Assembly (NCBI RefSeq): GCF_003627095.1 | Contig: NZ_CP032627.1 | Coordinates: 1,612,001 to 1,676,000 of the forward strand | Reading direction: 5' to 3' | Length of the DNA: 64,000 nt | Source of the DNA: Lactococcus allomyrinae | Lineage (GTDB): Bacteria; Bacillota; Bacilli; Lactobacillales; Streptococcaceae | In this document: in pieces, positions 28,684 to 37,462 of the stretch | Layout of the letters: each line of letters starts with the position of its first letter | How positions within the stretch are numbered: the stretch's first letter is position 1 | Notes under the pieces: generated by a model | The model's input: the letters and a program-made list of their open reading frames with translations, nothing else | What the model was told of the DNA's origin: nothing | Database searches by the model: none | Translations under genes and position numbers: made by a program

Positions 28684-28830
28684 TGATGTCCCCCTACTTT
28701 TTTGATTCGGTTACAAGGATTTGTCGGTCTAAATCGTTCAACTAGGGAAGCTATCTTGAAAACTCCCACGCTTCACTGATATAGAACCACCTGATTGATA
28801 AAAATCAGCCTTTCGGGACTTGTAACTCTT
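28684..28830 (-). promoter_or_regulatory. SMK box (SAM-III) riboswitch of metK
   Basis: Minus strand has GTTACAAGTCCCGAAAGG (near 28826-28809) and its partner CCTTGTAACCG (28718-28708), followed by AGGGGG (28695-28690) about 8 nt before the ATG. This is the SMK arrangement known from metK of lactic acid bacteria, where SAM binding sequesters the GGGGG ribosome binding site. Between the arms lies a variable hairpin. Confidence 0.9.
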
Positions 28831-29011
28831 TTATTCTACTCTTTTTTCATGAAAATTGCACTATCATGATGATTTATCGTTTCTGATATTGTTTAATTTC
28901 TACAAATTCCGTTTGGAAATTAAGCATTAAAGTTTGCGTTTGATGATAGTTTTCCCAATCATCGCAAGACGATACAAAATCTATTTTCAGACAAGCTGGC
29001 TGAACGTTTGA

Positions 29012-30208
29012 TTAATGCTTTTTAAACATATATTCTCTTGACAATGGCAAGCTTTGGCCTGATGAACCTTTTGTCACAAGATATTGGATAACGTCAATAT
29101 TCCCCGCCTCAAAGCTTGCCGCACAAGCTTGTAAATATAAAGTCCACATTCTGGCAAATGGGCGACCCATTTCAGTTTCAACTTCATCAAAAACCTTTAT
29201 GTAATTTTCATTCCAGATTTCTAGTGTTTTTTGGTAATGACGACGAAGAGGTTCTAAATCATCAAGTTGCAGTTTTGCAGTCATGATATGGTCAATATTT
29301 TCTGCAACATTTGGGATGTAACCGCCAGGGAAAATATACTTTTCGATGAATGGGTCGACTCCTGCTCCGCGATGTTGTCCAGTGATTCCGTGAATCAATG
29401 CGCGGCCATTTGGTTTCAGATAGTCATATACTTTTTGGAAGTACATTTCAAGATTTTCTTTGCCGACGTGTTCAAACATTCCTACAGATGTGATGTAGTC
29501 AAATTCTCCTTCTTTAAGGTCACGATAGTCTATGAGGAAAACTTTTACTTTGTCTTGTAATCCTAAATCTTCGGCTTTTTTGCGAACATAATAATATTGC
29601 TCATCAGACAGTGTTACTCCCACACATTCCAGACCATATTCTTGAGCTGCTTTAAAGATGAGCGTTCCCCAACCACAACCAATATCAAGTAATCTTCCAC
29701 CTGGTTTGCTATTGAGTTTGTCCAGAATATGATGTACTTTAGCAATTTGTGCATCCTCTAAAGGCATTTCTTCGTGTTCAAAGTAAGCGCAAGAGTAAGT
29801 CATCGTTGGGTCGAGCCATTTCTTGTAAAAGTCATTTCCAATGTCATAATGGCTATGAATATCTTCTCGACTTTCTTTTTGGTCATGATTGCCAAGAAGT
29901 CGTTTCATGATTGCCTTGCTAAATCCTGATTGGTCTGTTAAAAAACTACCCGATTTACGATAGGCTGACGCGATAAGTTCTTGGATACTTCCGTCAATCT
30001 CAATTTCTTCATTCATGTATGCTTCAGCTAACACTAAGGTTGGTGTCGCTGAGAGGTCACTAAATGAAAATTTCTTATTAAATGTGATGTGTGCTTGGGT
30101 CGTACCATCGCCGTATTTTTCTGTTTTGCCATTCCAATAAGTCACTTCAATGGGAATGTCAAAAGCTGACGAGAGCGCTTTGTTTAATACTGTTTTTTCG
30201 AATACCAA
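29012..30208 (-). CDS. cfa: cyclopropane-fatty-acyl-phospholipid synthase
   Basis: Adds a methylene from SAM across double bonds of membrane lipid acyl chains, a stationary-phase and acid-stress response. The 398-residue protein has an N-terminal lipid-binding domain, SAM motif [28 protein letters not shown], and the C-terminal Cfa region. Start is a TTG at 30208 with AAGGA about 10 nt upstream. It lies directly upstream of metK, the SAM source. A palindrome overlaps its promoter. Confidence 0.93.
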   Translation of the reverse strand: MVFEKTVLNKALSSAFDIPIEVTYWNGKTEKYGDGTTQAHITFNKKFSFSDLSATPTLVLAEAYMNEEIEIDGSIQELIASAYRKSGSFLTDQSGFSKAIMKRLLGNHDQKESREDIHSHYDIGNDFYKKWLDPTMTYSCAYFEHEEMPLEDAQIAKVHHILDKLNSKPGGRLLDIGCGWGTLIFKAAQEYGLECVGVTLSDEQYYYVRKKAEDLGLQDKVKVFLIDYRDLKEGEFDYITSVGMFEHVGKENLEMYFQKVYDYLKPNGRALIHGITGQHRGAGVDPFIEKYIFPGGYIPNVAENIDHIMTAKLQLDDLEPLRRHYQKTLEIWNENYIKVFDEVETEMGRPFARMWTLYLQACAASFEAGNIDVIQYLVTKGSSGQSLPLSREYMFKKH

Positions 30209-30751
30209 ATTGTTCTTTTCCTTTCAAAATAAGATGCAGGGCGCTCGTTCTGAATTATAAAACCAGTCTGTTTTACACTACAAAGTGTAGAGCTTTTAGG
30301 GTCTTGCTATCGGGTTGGCTCATCTCTGGGGTTTATCTCTGTTTTTGTAAAAATTTACTCAAAAAATAGAGAAATCTCAAAGATAAGAGAGTGAACTCGT
30401 TCCTAACATCATTCTAATAAAAACTATACTCTGTAGGTTAAGGAATGTCAAATAGTTGCTATCGTTAGATTTTCTGAAAGTTTAGTCTTCTTTTTATGAA
30501 ACAATGTATAGACCCATTAATATAAGGATTACATACGATTTTTGGGAAGAAATATCGACTGTGCTCCTTTAAAATAATCTAATAAATACTCTTATAATCA
30601 AGTTAGATTAGAAATGAATGAAAAAGGATAAATCACTTTGAAAAATTCCGCTGCTTTTTGAGATTTTCTATCTCTGTACCTCCAGCACTACGCTGTCCGT
30701 TTGCTTATGCTTCTTTTGCGCAAAGAGCTAAATGGCATTTCTCTATGTTTC
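30209..30751. other. intergenic region between divergent cfa and birA
   Basis: Carries the cfa promoter and a long stretch with no supported gene or clear RNA. Confidence 0.45.
30254..30289 (-). promoter_or_regulatory. cfa promoter overlapped by palindrome TACACT-N4-AGTGTA
   Basis: TATAAT at 30259-30254, 18-bp spacer, TTGTAG at 30283-30278. The inverted repeat TACACT / AGTGTA at 30274-30289 covers the -35 hexamer, so it is a candidate repressor site. No regulator named. Confidence 0.5.
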
Positions 30752-30781
30752 TTGACGGTGTTGCTCACATCTTGATATAAT
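30752..30781 (+). promoter_or_regulatory. birA promoter, leaderless start predicted
   Basis: TTGACG, 18-bp spacer, TATAAT (30776-30781) with TGA extension; the ATG follows after exactly 6 nt. No ribosome binding site is present. Confidence 0.75.
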
Positions 30782-30787
30782 AGTCAT

Positions 30788-31540
30788 ATGAGTGACGAAT
30801 TAGAAAAAAATAGTATTTTACTAAAAAATCCTTGGCTATCTGATGTTAAAATCTTTGCCGAATCTGAGTCAACACAAAAGGATGCAAAACTTGATAATCA
30901 GGAAAATTGTCTTTATATGACTGAGCGCCAACTGGCGACTTATGGGCGTTTTGGTCGCCAATATTTCGCTGCTGAAGATGGCGGAATTTATATGAGTTTA
31001 ATGCTTCATCCTTCTGTCAGCACTGACAGATTGCCTAATTATACGCTTTTGACTGGCGCTGCTGTGGTCAGTGCGATTGAAAAATTGACGGATAAAAAAC
31101 CTCAAATCAAATGGGTCAATGACATTTATTTGGGACAAAAAAAATTTGTCGGTATTCTCGCAGAGGCTTCTGTCAATGCTGACAAGATTCCTCAGATTAT
31201 TATTGGTGTTGGAATTAATTTTTCAATTCACGATTTTCCAGAAGAATTGTCTGAAAAAGCAACTTCACTTTTTGCTAATGAACAGCCTACTGTCACACGT
31301 TCTGAGTTAGTTGCAGAAATTTGGTCAGAGTTTCATCGTTTGAGTGATGGAAATTTTTTTGATATTTATAAAGCTCACTCTTTCATTTTAGGGAAACAAG
31401 TTGAATTTACTCAATCGGGTAAGGATTACATTGGCATCGCGACAGATTTGACGGCAGCTGGGGAATTAATTGTCGATTTGTTTAACGGTCAACAAAAAGT
31501 GCTATCTAGTGGCGAAATTTCATTAAAAAAATGGACTTAA
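30788..31540 (+). CDS. birA: biotin–[acetyl-CoA-carboxylase] ligase, single-domain BirA
   Basis: Attaches biotin to the carrier protein of acetyl-CoA carboxylase. The 250-residue protein has the ATP/biotin loop GRFGRQYFAAEDGG, KWVNDIYLGQKKFVGIL and the C-terminal SH3-like domain. It lacks the N-terminal DNA-binding domain of E. coli BirA, so it is probably not a repressor. Two palindrome copies (31014-31029, 31170-31184) are read in a phase different from the other genes (PSVSTDRL, SVNADK). The stop lies inside its terminator. Confidence 0.93.
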   Translation: MSDELEKNSILLKNPWLSDVKIFAESESTQKDAKLDNQENCLYMTERQLATYGRFGRQYFAAEDGGIYMSLMLHPSVSTDRLPNYTLLTGAAVVSAIEKLTDKKPQIKWVNDIYLGQKKFVGILAEASVNADKIPQIIIGVGINFSIHDFPEELSEKATSLFANEQPTVTRSELVAEIWSEFHRLSDGNFFDIYKAHSFILGKQVEFTQSGKDYIGIATDLTAAGELIVDLFNGQQKVLSSGEISLKKWT

Positions 31541-31556
31541 TTAAGTCCATTTTTTC
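31525..31556. terminator. bidirectional terminator overlapping the birA stop codon
   Basis: Perfect palindrome AAAAATGGACTTA / TAAGTCCATTTTT; the birA TAA (31538-31540) is part of the stem. Confidence 0.85.
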
Positions 31557-31582
31557 GTAATTATTATTATATTATTATAGGA

Positions 31583-31617
31583 GGTCCAGTTTTAGGTCAT
31601 GGCGGACCGGTTTTTTT
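31583..31617 (+). terminator. possible second terminator after birA
   Basis: GGTCC / GGACC stem with a 16-base loop, then TTTTTTT on the plus strand. Confidence 0.45.
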
Positions 31618-31690
31618 ATTTGATTTATCTCTGGATGACTTATGTTTGGAACTTTGATGTCACACTCTATCAGAATTTCAAGAATCTTGG

Positions 31691-32209
31691 TTAAAAATCT
31701 GACCAGTCATCTTCTTTTTCATCTGAAATTGGTTCGGCATCCTTCATCTTGTGATTTTGATTTTTAGGTTGTTCTTCCCAAGGATTGCCCCAATTATTTG
31801 ATTTTGTCGAATTCCAAGAGTCTTGGGTAAAACGATCGTCATAACGGCGCGCTTTATCATCAAAACGATTTGCCCATCTTTCTGACTTTTCGTCCATTTT
31901 ACGAGACCATTTATCTGCTTTTTCTTCCCATTTTTGAGCCTTACGATCCCACTTATCTTGATAGCGCTCATTGTCCCGATTACGCTCATTGTAGTAATTC
32001 CCACGATTGCTATAGCCACTTGGCATAATCCAACTTGCCACGAAATAAAGGAAAATCAAGCCTCCCCAACTTCCAAAAGCTAATACTACAAATAGGATAC
32101 GTAAAATCGTCACAACATCACGACCCCAACCAAAATATTCACAAATCCCAGCGATAACTCCGCTAATCATACGATTATTAGTAGATTTTGTTAATTGTCT
32201 TTGAGACAT
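31691..32209 (-). CDS. PspC-domain membrane protein with acidic C-terminal tail
   Basis: A 172-residue protein. Residues 1-65 are a PspC domain (LTKSTNNRMISGVIAGICEYFGW, then a membrane helix VVLAFGSWGGLIFLYFVASWIM). The rest is a hydrophilic tail rich in Lys, Glu, Trp and Asn (DKWDRKAQKWEEKADKW), probably coiled. It resembles lactococcal YthA, part of an envelope-stress operon under the CesSR two-component system; this name is from memory. It is the last gene of a three-gene unit. Confidence 0.82.
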   Translation of the reverse strand: MSQRQLTKSTNNRMISGVIAGICEYFGWGRDVVTILRILFVVLAFGSWGGLIFLYFVASWIMPSGYSNRGNYYNERNRDNERYQDKWDRKAQKWEEKADKWSRKMDEKSERWANRFDDKARRYDDRFTQDSWNSTKSNNWGNPWEEQPKNQNHKMKDAEPISDEKEDDWSDF

Positions 32210-32230
32210 TATTTTTTCCTTTCTAGGTTT

Positions 32231-32305
32231 GGAGCGCAGGCACTTATTTTGAAGATTCGATTCAAAACAAGTGCACTATATTTTATAGCTCATAGTATGC
32301 GCTCC
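32231..32305. other. three-way-junction inverted repeat
   Basis: Outer stem GGAGCGCA (32231-32238) / TGCGCTCC (32298-32305) encloses a 14-bp hairpin (32240-32253/32261-32274, one mismatch, loop GATTCGA) and a 5-bp hairpin CTATA / TATAG (32276-32280/32284-32288). Between two PspC genes. Could be a structured RNA or processing site or a small mobile repeat; the 14-bp arm shares GCACTTATTTTGA with the end of repeat family 1. Confidence 0.6.
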
Positions 32306-32380
32306 TCACACACTATTCTTCCGATACTGAACTTACTAAAGCAACATTGGCTATCAGGAAGCAACTCCGTTTCATCTGAT

Positions 32381-32584
32381 TCAACTCTTTGCCTGTGTCA
32401 TTAACAAACTAGCGATAAGATAGATAATGAATAATATCCCCCAACTTCCAAAAGCACCAAGGACAACCACAATACGAATAATATTGATTAACGTTCGATT
32501 CAAGCCAAAGTATTCCCCAAGTCCCCCGATGGTTCCTGCTATGACTCTATTATCACTTGACCTTGTAAGTTTTCTCTTAGACAT
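32381..32584 (-). CDS. small PspC-domain protein
   Basis: A 67-residue protein consisting of a PspC domain only: RKLTRSSDNRVIAGTIGGLGEYFGLN and one membrane helix (IIRIVVVLGAFGSWGILFIIYLIASLL). Similar to the N-terminal part of its 172-residue neighbour, suggesting local duplication. AAAAGGAT precedes the ATG. Probably works with the DUF4097 protein upstream in sensing envelope stress. Confidence 0.85.
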   Translation of the reverse strand: MSKRKLTRSSDNRVIAGTIGGLGEYFGLNRTLINIIRIVVVLGAFGSWGILFIIYLIASLLMTQAKS

Positions 32585-32643
32585 TTATCATCCTTTTCGT
32601 TCCGTCAGTATACTGACAAAAATTTTGTCAGCAACTTTCTGCT

Positions 32644-33747
32644 TTAGTTTTCTTCTTTGTCAGCGTCTTTTAACCAAATTGTTCCTGATTTTGTTTCAAA
32701 TTCAAAAGTCAAAGTATCTTCTCCTTGACGAACAATCGCAGCACCATTTCTTCCAGCTTCAAATGGTGTATCAAGGTTCAAACGTGTCTTATATCCACCA
32801 AAAATCGTACGCACATGACCGACAAGACCGAGTGTTTCTGGCACAGCAACTTTAATGTCACCATTCACATTTTTCACATTTAATTTGCGAGCTTTGCCAA
32901 TCGTTTCAGTCACAAGGATATTACCATTGACCAATGTCACATCAGCAGATTCAAAAGCAGCTGTAATACGAATATTACCATTGACACCATTTAACTTAAT
33001 TTCATCAACGGTACCATCAAGTAACTTGATTTCTCCATTTTTATTGCTGACTTCAACTGCACGACTTGTCACTTCATTGACTTCAGCAGTACCATTGACC
33101 TGATTGATATTTAAAGCATTTGCTTCGATCTTTTCAACTTTTACCTCTGCATGAACCGTACTCAATTCAATGTTGTCATAATTCTTTGCTGGTAAATACA
33201 ATGTAAGGTCAGCAGCAATGCGTCCATTGACTACAATTTCAAGCGTGTCATCAACAACTTCAATTTTAGTTTTTTCAGTAACATACGCTTCAATATTTCC
33301 CTCGTCAACTGCTCCGTAAACTTTATATTCAGCTTTCACATGGGCATTATCTCCAGGTAGAACCGTTACTTTTCCGCCCTTAATGTCAATGTTGACTTTG
33401 TCAAAATCTCCCTCAACATCGTTTTCTACTGGATAAGACGTTGATTTTACTTTCGGAAAACCATTTGAAAAATCAATATTGTCATCTACTGCTTTTGAAA
33501 CACCTTGAAAAAGTTCTTTACCTTTTGCAAAGATACTTTCTGCAACATTTTTCATTGCATCAGGAAAATCAACATTATGATTTACATAGCCTTCCTTGTC
33601 AGTAAATGTAAATTTTGATGAGGATTCTTCATCCGTATTGACAGATTCATCAGCTCCACCCTTTTTTTCAAGAAGTTCCAAAGCTTCATCTTCCGTAATA
33701 ATTCCGCGACGCATCAAATCCATAATTCTATCTTTTTTGTTAGCCAT
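32644..33747 (-). CDS. DUF4097-domain protein, LiaX/YthC-like
   Basis: A 367-residue protein. The first 35 residues (KKDRIMDLMRRGIITEDEALELLEKKGG) match the SHOCT-like N-terminus of LiaX-type proteins. The remainder is a repetitive beta-helix with short repeated strands (LNGVNGNIRIT, LVNGNILVTE, VKNVNGDIKVA), typical of the adhesin-like DUF4097 fold. First gene of the PspC operon. A near-palindrome TGAGGTTA-N3-TAACCTCA lies in its leader/promoter at 33806-33824. Role as surface or membrane stress sensor is inferred. Confidence 0.8.
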   Translation of the reverse strand: MANKKDRIMDLMRRGIITEDEALELLEKKGGADESVNTDEESSSKFTFTDKEGYVNHNVDFPDAMKNVAESIFAKGKELFQGVSKAVDDNIDFSNGFPKVKSTSYPVENDVEGDFDKVNIDIKGGKVTVLPGDNAHVKAEYKVYGAVDEGNIEAYVTEKTKIEVVDDTLEIVVNGRIAADLTLYLPAKNYDNIELSTVHAEVKVEKIEANALNINQVNGTAEVNEVTSRAVEVSNKNGEIKLLDGTVDEIKLNGVNGNIRITAAFESADVTLVNGNILVTETIGKARKLNVKNVNGDIKVAVPETLGLVGHVRTIFGGYKTRLNLDTPFEAGRNGAAIVRQGEDTLTFEFETKSGTIWLKDADKEEN

Positions 33748-33805
33748 TTTTTATCCTTTCTTGCTTTATCAAAGCACTTAACATCTTTAAAAACTTTTTT
33801 ATATC

Positions 33806-33824
33806 TGAGGTTATCTTAACCTCA
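33806..33824. promoter_or_regulatory. inverted repeat TGAGGTTA-TCT-TAACCTCA
   Basis: Eight-base perfect arms about 60 bp before the LiaX-like gene, a plausible response-regulator operator (CesR class). Confidence 0.55.
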
Positions 33825-33849
33825 CACTCTTATTATCTCAAACTTTCCA

Positions 33850-33880
33850 ACAAAAAAAATCAGCCCAAAGACTGATTTTT
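33850..33880 (-). terminator. terminator of the cell-wall hydrolase gene
   Basis: AAAAATCAG / CTGATTTTT stem with T-rich ends; lies between the hydrolase stop and the LiaX-like operon. Confidence 0.65.
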
Positions 33881-33945
33881 CATTTGTTCCTTTAAACTGA
33901 CTTACATCAATATTTTATCAGTACTGACAGCTCTCACCCACCTTC

Positions 33946-35544
33946 TCATTTAGGTTGAATATAAGTTGCCAATGCCGCCACCCCAGCAGATATATGACGC
34001 TCACTCACAATATTATTCCCCTTAACATTCATCTCAGAAACTAATATTGAGTTATCAGGATAGACCTTCTCCACAAAAGCCACATGACCATAAACAGAAC
34101 TTGAACCTGCAACACCAGGAGGGAAACTTACTGCATAACCCTCTGTTGGAACAGTCGTCGTATAATAACCTTGGGCTTGAGCATTAATCCCCCACTCACC
34201 ACCATTGCCCATATGAGTCCCAATCCGACCCCCAAGTTGAATGATTCGGTTATACACATACTGCGTACAATTCCCAAACGCATAACTCTCTGAACCTGGA
34301 TATTCCACCCCATTATAAGCGGGGAAATTCGAGCTATCCAATTTTGAACTCAACACAGGACTTGTCGGTGTATCTGATGCCCACACTTGAGTACTGCTAT
34401 CTACATTGTCATAGAAATTCAGATTATATTCTTGGATAATATCAATCAATTTTTGAGCATAGTCAGGATCTGTCGCAAAAACACCTTGCAACGATTCCGC
34501 TGCTTCTTGATAAGTTTTCGCCTGAGACTTCCATGAACCTGCATAAATATCTGGATTCCAAGTCGTCCCTTTCAACATTAAGTTAATGTAATCATCTAAA
34601 GATTGGTCATAGTTACTATAAACTCGAAAACTCTGTTGAATAAAATAAGGATTAGTTCCAGCAAATTCTTGCGTTTGGAATGTCACTGCTTTCCCTAAGT
34701 AAGCCCCTGTAATATTGAAAATATTAAAGTACTTCTGAGCCATATTACTTTGACCATAGCCTGACTCTAAAATCGCTTGCGCCAAGATAATTGAAGCAAA
34801 AAGATTATTTTTTCCCGCCAAAACCTGTACTCGAGGTGCAATACTCTTGATGAAAGCTTCTGGGCTAGACGCATCAATTTTCTTAATAGGTTGAGCGGCC
34901 TCTATTTTCTTCAACACAGGACCCGTATAAATCGATGTTGCATTACTCAGCTTTGAGTTTGCCACTGCCGAAGACTGATAATAAGCAGAATTCGCATAGC
35001 TAGAAACAACTGTTTCAGAATGCGAAGAAACACGACTTGTTACAGTTTTTGTAGATGAACTACCCGTTTTACTCGGAGTACTTGGCTTAGGTGACACTGG
35101 CTTCGGCTTACTTGGTGATGCTGGTGTGCTTGGCTTTGAAGCCGTCGGTTTATCTGGCGTACTCGGTGGAGTAGGAGGTGTGCTAGGTTCCGCAGGTTTG
35201 GTTTCATCTGGAGCTGTGACTGACGAATCATCTCCTGAATTTCCCGTTCCTTCCGAACTCTCCCCATTACTTCCCGTCTCATCTGGCCTATTGCTTGGTG
35301 TCTCATTATTATTATCTGTTGTTGCTTGACCCGTATCTCCTGTCTCCATTTGACCTGAATCATCACTCGTTACTAATTCATTACCATTGTTCACGACCTG
35401 TGACGTAGACGTCACCTCATTCGAAACTGGCAACTCATCTGCATGAGCCGCAGCACCAAACGTACTTATCCCCAGAGCTAGTGCTGTACCTGCTACTAAC
35501 TTGTAAGTCTTTCCAATTCTTTTTTTATTATTTTCAACCTTCAA
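33946..35544 (-). CDS. secreted peptidoglycan hydrolase (glucosaminidase plus CHAP)
   Basis: A 532-residue exported enzyme. A signal peptide (YKLVAGTALALGISTFGAAAHADE) is followed by a Ser/Thr/Pro/Asp-rich linker with repeats such as KPSTPASPSKPKP, then a glucosaminidase domain (SPEAFIKSIAP, LAQAILESGYGQSNMA, with catalytic Glu) and a C-terminal CHAP domain (FGNCTQYVYNR with Cys, GHVAFVEKV with His). It should cut glycan strands and peptide stems. No wall-binding domain is obvious. Start is TTG; I choose 35544, 8 nt after GAGG, over another TTG 6 nt earlier. Confidence 0.88.
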   Translation of the reverse strand: MKVENNKKRIGKTYKLVAGTALALGISTFGAAAHADELPVSNEVTSTSQVVNNGNELVTSDDSGQMETGDTGQATTDNNNETPSNRPDETGSNGESSEGTGNSGDDSSVTAPDETKPAEPSTPPTPPSTPDKPTASKPSTPASPSKPKPVSPKPSTPSKTGSSSTKTVTSRVSSHSETVVSSYANSAYYQSSAVANSKLSNATSIYTGPVLKKIEAAQPIKKIDASSPEAFIKSIAPRVQVLAGKNNLFASIILAQAILESGYGQSNMAQKYFNIFNITGAYLGKAVTFQTQEFAGTNPYFIQQSFRVYSNYDQSLDDYINLMLKGTTWNPDIYAGSWKSQAKTYQEAAESLQGVFATDPDYAQKLIDIIQEYNLNFYDNVDSSTQVWASDTPTSPVLSSKLDSSNFPAYNGVEYPGSESYAFGNCTQYVYNRIIQLGGRIGTHMGNGGEWGINAQAQGYYTTTVPTEGYAVSFPPGVAGSSSVYGHVAFVEKVYPDNSILVSEMNVKGNNIVSERHISAGVAALATYIQPK

Positions 35545-35696
35545 AATCAAAACCTCTTTTTATTCTGCTCGCTCTCAATGAAATTTATGATAACACTCTT
35601 ATTACAATATTGTAACACTTTCTAAATTATAACGCAAGCTAATCACTTCTCACACTTATATATACGTAAGTTAATCTAAAATATCACCATAATAAA

Positions 35697-35727
35697 TAAA
35701 AAAATCTGCCAAAATGACAGATTTTCT
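35697..35727 (-). terminator. terminator of fba
   Basis: AAAATCTG / CAGATTTT stem followed by TTTTTTTA on the minus strand. Confidence 0.8.
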
Positions 35728-35751
35728 TTTATTAAGATTTATTCCTAATTA

Positions 35752-36648
35752 TTAAGCTTTGTTTGCTGAACCAAACACATCAATACGTTCTTCAACAGAC
35801 GCAGTAATTGCATCAAAACCAGGTTTCAAGAATTTACGTGGGTCAAAGAGTTTTTTCTTCATGTATTCTGCTTCATTAGCATCAAATTCATTAACGAATT
35901 TACGAGTCGCAGCTGCAAACGCAAGTTGACATTCCGTATTAACATTAACTTTAGCAACACCATTCGCAATAGCTTCACGAATTTGATCATCAGGGATACC
36001 TGAACCACCGTGAAGTACGATTGGCACATTGTGTCCCATAGCTTCGACCAAAGCAGCATTCAATTTTTCTAAGTGATCAATATGAAGACCAGTCCATCCT
36101 TCTGGATAAGGTCCGTGAATATTACCAATACCAGCTGCAAGGAAGTCTACACCTAGTTTAGCCATAGCAACAGCATCTTCAATAGGAGCAAGTTCACCAT
36201 CACCGATGATACCATCTTCTTCACCACCAATAGTACCAACTTCACACTCTACAGAGATCCCTTTAGCGTGTGCTTTAGCGATAACTTCTTCAGCATATTT
36301 AAGGTTTTCTTCAATTGGAAGATGTGAACCATCAAACATTAATGAAGAGTAACCAACTTCAATACACTCCAAAGCATCTTCAAAATGACCATGGTCAAGG
36401 TGAATAGCCACAGGAACAGTAATACCCATTGACTCAACAAGAGTCTCAATGAGGAGTTTACACATTTTGTAACCACCCATGTATTTAGCCGCACCCATAG
36501 AAGTTTGGATCAATACAGGAGTCTTTTTAGCTTCTGCTGCACGCAAGATAGCTTGTGTCCATTCAAGGTTGTTTGTGTTGAAACCACCGATAGCGTATCC
36601 GTTATCACGAGCGGCTTGTACGAATTTTTCTGCTGAAACGATTGCCAT
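35752..36648 (-). CDS. fba: class II fructose-1,6-bisphosphate aldolase
   Basis: Zinc-dependent glycolytic enzyme that splits fructose 1,6-bisphosphate. The 298-residue protein has the zinc ligands in IHLDHGHFEDALE and IVLHGGSGIP, and FDGSHLPIEENL. Start follows GGAGG. An extended -10 TGCTATACT lies about 25 bases upstream. Standard length, expected to be highly expressed; single gene. Confidence 0.97.
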   Translation of the reverse strand: MAIVSAEKFVQAARDNGYAIGGFNTNNLEWTQAILRAAEAKKTPVLIQTSMGAAKYMGGYKMCKLLIETLVESMGITVPVAIHLDHGHFEDALECIEVGYSSLMFDGSHLPIEENLKYAEEVIAKAHAKGISVECEVGTIGGEEDGIIGDGELAPIEDAVAMAKLGVDFLAAGIGNIHGPYPEGWTGLHIDHLEKLNAALVEAMGHNVPIVLHGGSGIPDDQIREAIANGVAKVNVNTECQLAFAAATRKFVNEFDANEAEYMKKKLFDPRKFLKPGFDAITASVEERIDVFGSANKA

Positions 36649-36771
36649 TTCAAAATCCTCCGAATATTTTATTACCTACCTAGTATAGCATTTTGTGAAG
36701 TATTTTTCTAGTGCTAGCACATCAAAAGATAAAAGTAATCGCTTAACTACGCGGTTTAACACTAAAGTAGT

Positions 36772-36800
36772 AAAAAAAGTTGGTAACAAAGTTACCAACT
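36772..36800 (-). terminator. terminator of the rRNA–tRNA operon
   Basis: AGTTGGTAAC / GTTACCAACT stem with a 3-base loop and a T-run on the minus strand directly after the last tRNA. Confidence 0.9.
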
Positions 36801-36806
36801 ATATAA

Positions 36807-36892
36807 TCCCGAGGACCGGTTTCGAACCGGTACGAAGGTTACCCCTCGCAGGATTTTAAGTCCTGTGCGTCTGCCAGTTCCGCCACCCCGGG
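36807..36892 (-). tRNA. tRNA-Leu (TAA)
   Basis: 86 nt with long variable arm; acceptor CCCGGGG / CCTCGGG plus A, anticodon loop CTTAAAA. Confidence 0.95.
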
Positions 36893-36926
36893 TGATTATA
36901 GAAAAACTCCCACTGGGGAGAAATTA

Positions 36927-36998
36927 AGCGAACGACGAGATTCGAACTCGCGACCCCAACCATGGCAAGGTTGTGTTCTACCCCTGAACTACGTTCGC
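36927..36998 (-). tRNA. tRNA-Gly (GCC)
   Basis: 72 nt; acceptor GCGAACG / CGTTCGC with U discriminator; anticodon loop TTGCCAT. Confidence 0.95.
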
Positions 36999-37019
36999 AA
37001 CGCTTGTGTCTTCCGACAA

Positions 37020-37092
37020 TGCCGACTACATGATTCGAACACGCGACCCTCTGATTACAAATCAGATGCTCTACCAACTGAGCTAAGTCGGC
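37020..37092 (-). tRNA. tRNA-Thr (TGT)
   Basis: 73 nt; acceptor GCCGACT / AGTCGGC plus A; anticodon loop TTTGTAA. Confidence 0.95.
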
Positions 37093-37105
37093 TAATACCT
37101 AAAAA

Positions 37106-37186
37106 TGCGGATGAAGGGACTTGAACCCCACGCTGTTAAGCGCTAGATCCTAAATCTAGTGCGTCTGCCAATTCCGCCACATCCGC
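37106..37186 (-). tRNA. tRNA-Leu (TAG)
   Basis: 81 nt with long variable arm; acceptor GCGGATG / CATCCGC plus A; anticodon loop TTTAGGA. Confidence 0.95.
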
Positions 37187-37195
37187 GAGGAATTA

Positions 37196-37268
37196 TGACC
37201 CGTGCTGGGCTCGAACCAGCGACCCTTTGATTAAAAGTCAAATGCTCTACCAACTGAGCTAACGAGTC
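37196..37268 (-). tRNA. tRNA-Lys (TTT)
   Basis: 73 nt; acceptor GACTCGT / ACGGGTC plus A; anticodon loop CTTTTAA. Confidence 0.95.
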
Positions 37269-37285
37269 ATTAGTCTATCGACTAA

Positions 37286-37358
37286 CGGTTCCGACGGGAA
37301 TCGAACCCGCGATCTTCGCCGTGACAGGGCGACGTGATAACCGCTACACTACGGAACC
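37286..37358 (-). tRNA. tRNA-Asp (GTC)
   Basis: 73 nt; acceptor GGTTCCG / CGGAACC with G discriminator; anticodon loop CTGTCAC. Confidence 0.95.
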
Positions 37359-37385
37359 TATTCAAATAAAGGCTGAACCAACCTA

Positions 37386-37458
37386 TGGGAGTTAACGGGA
37401 TCGAACCGCTGACCCTCTGCTTGTAAGGCAGATGCTCTCCCAGCTGAGCTAAACTCCC
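37386..37458 (-). tRNA. tRNA-Val (TAC)
   Basis: 73 nt; acceptor GGGAGTT / AACTCCC plus A; anticodon loop CTTACAA. First tRNA after 5S. Confidence 0.95.
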
Positions 37459-37462
37459 CAAA

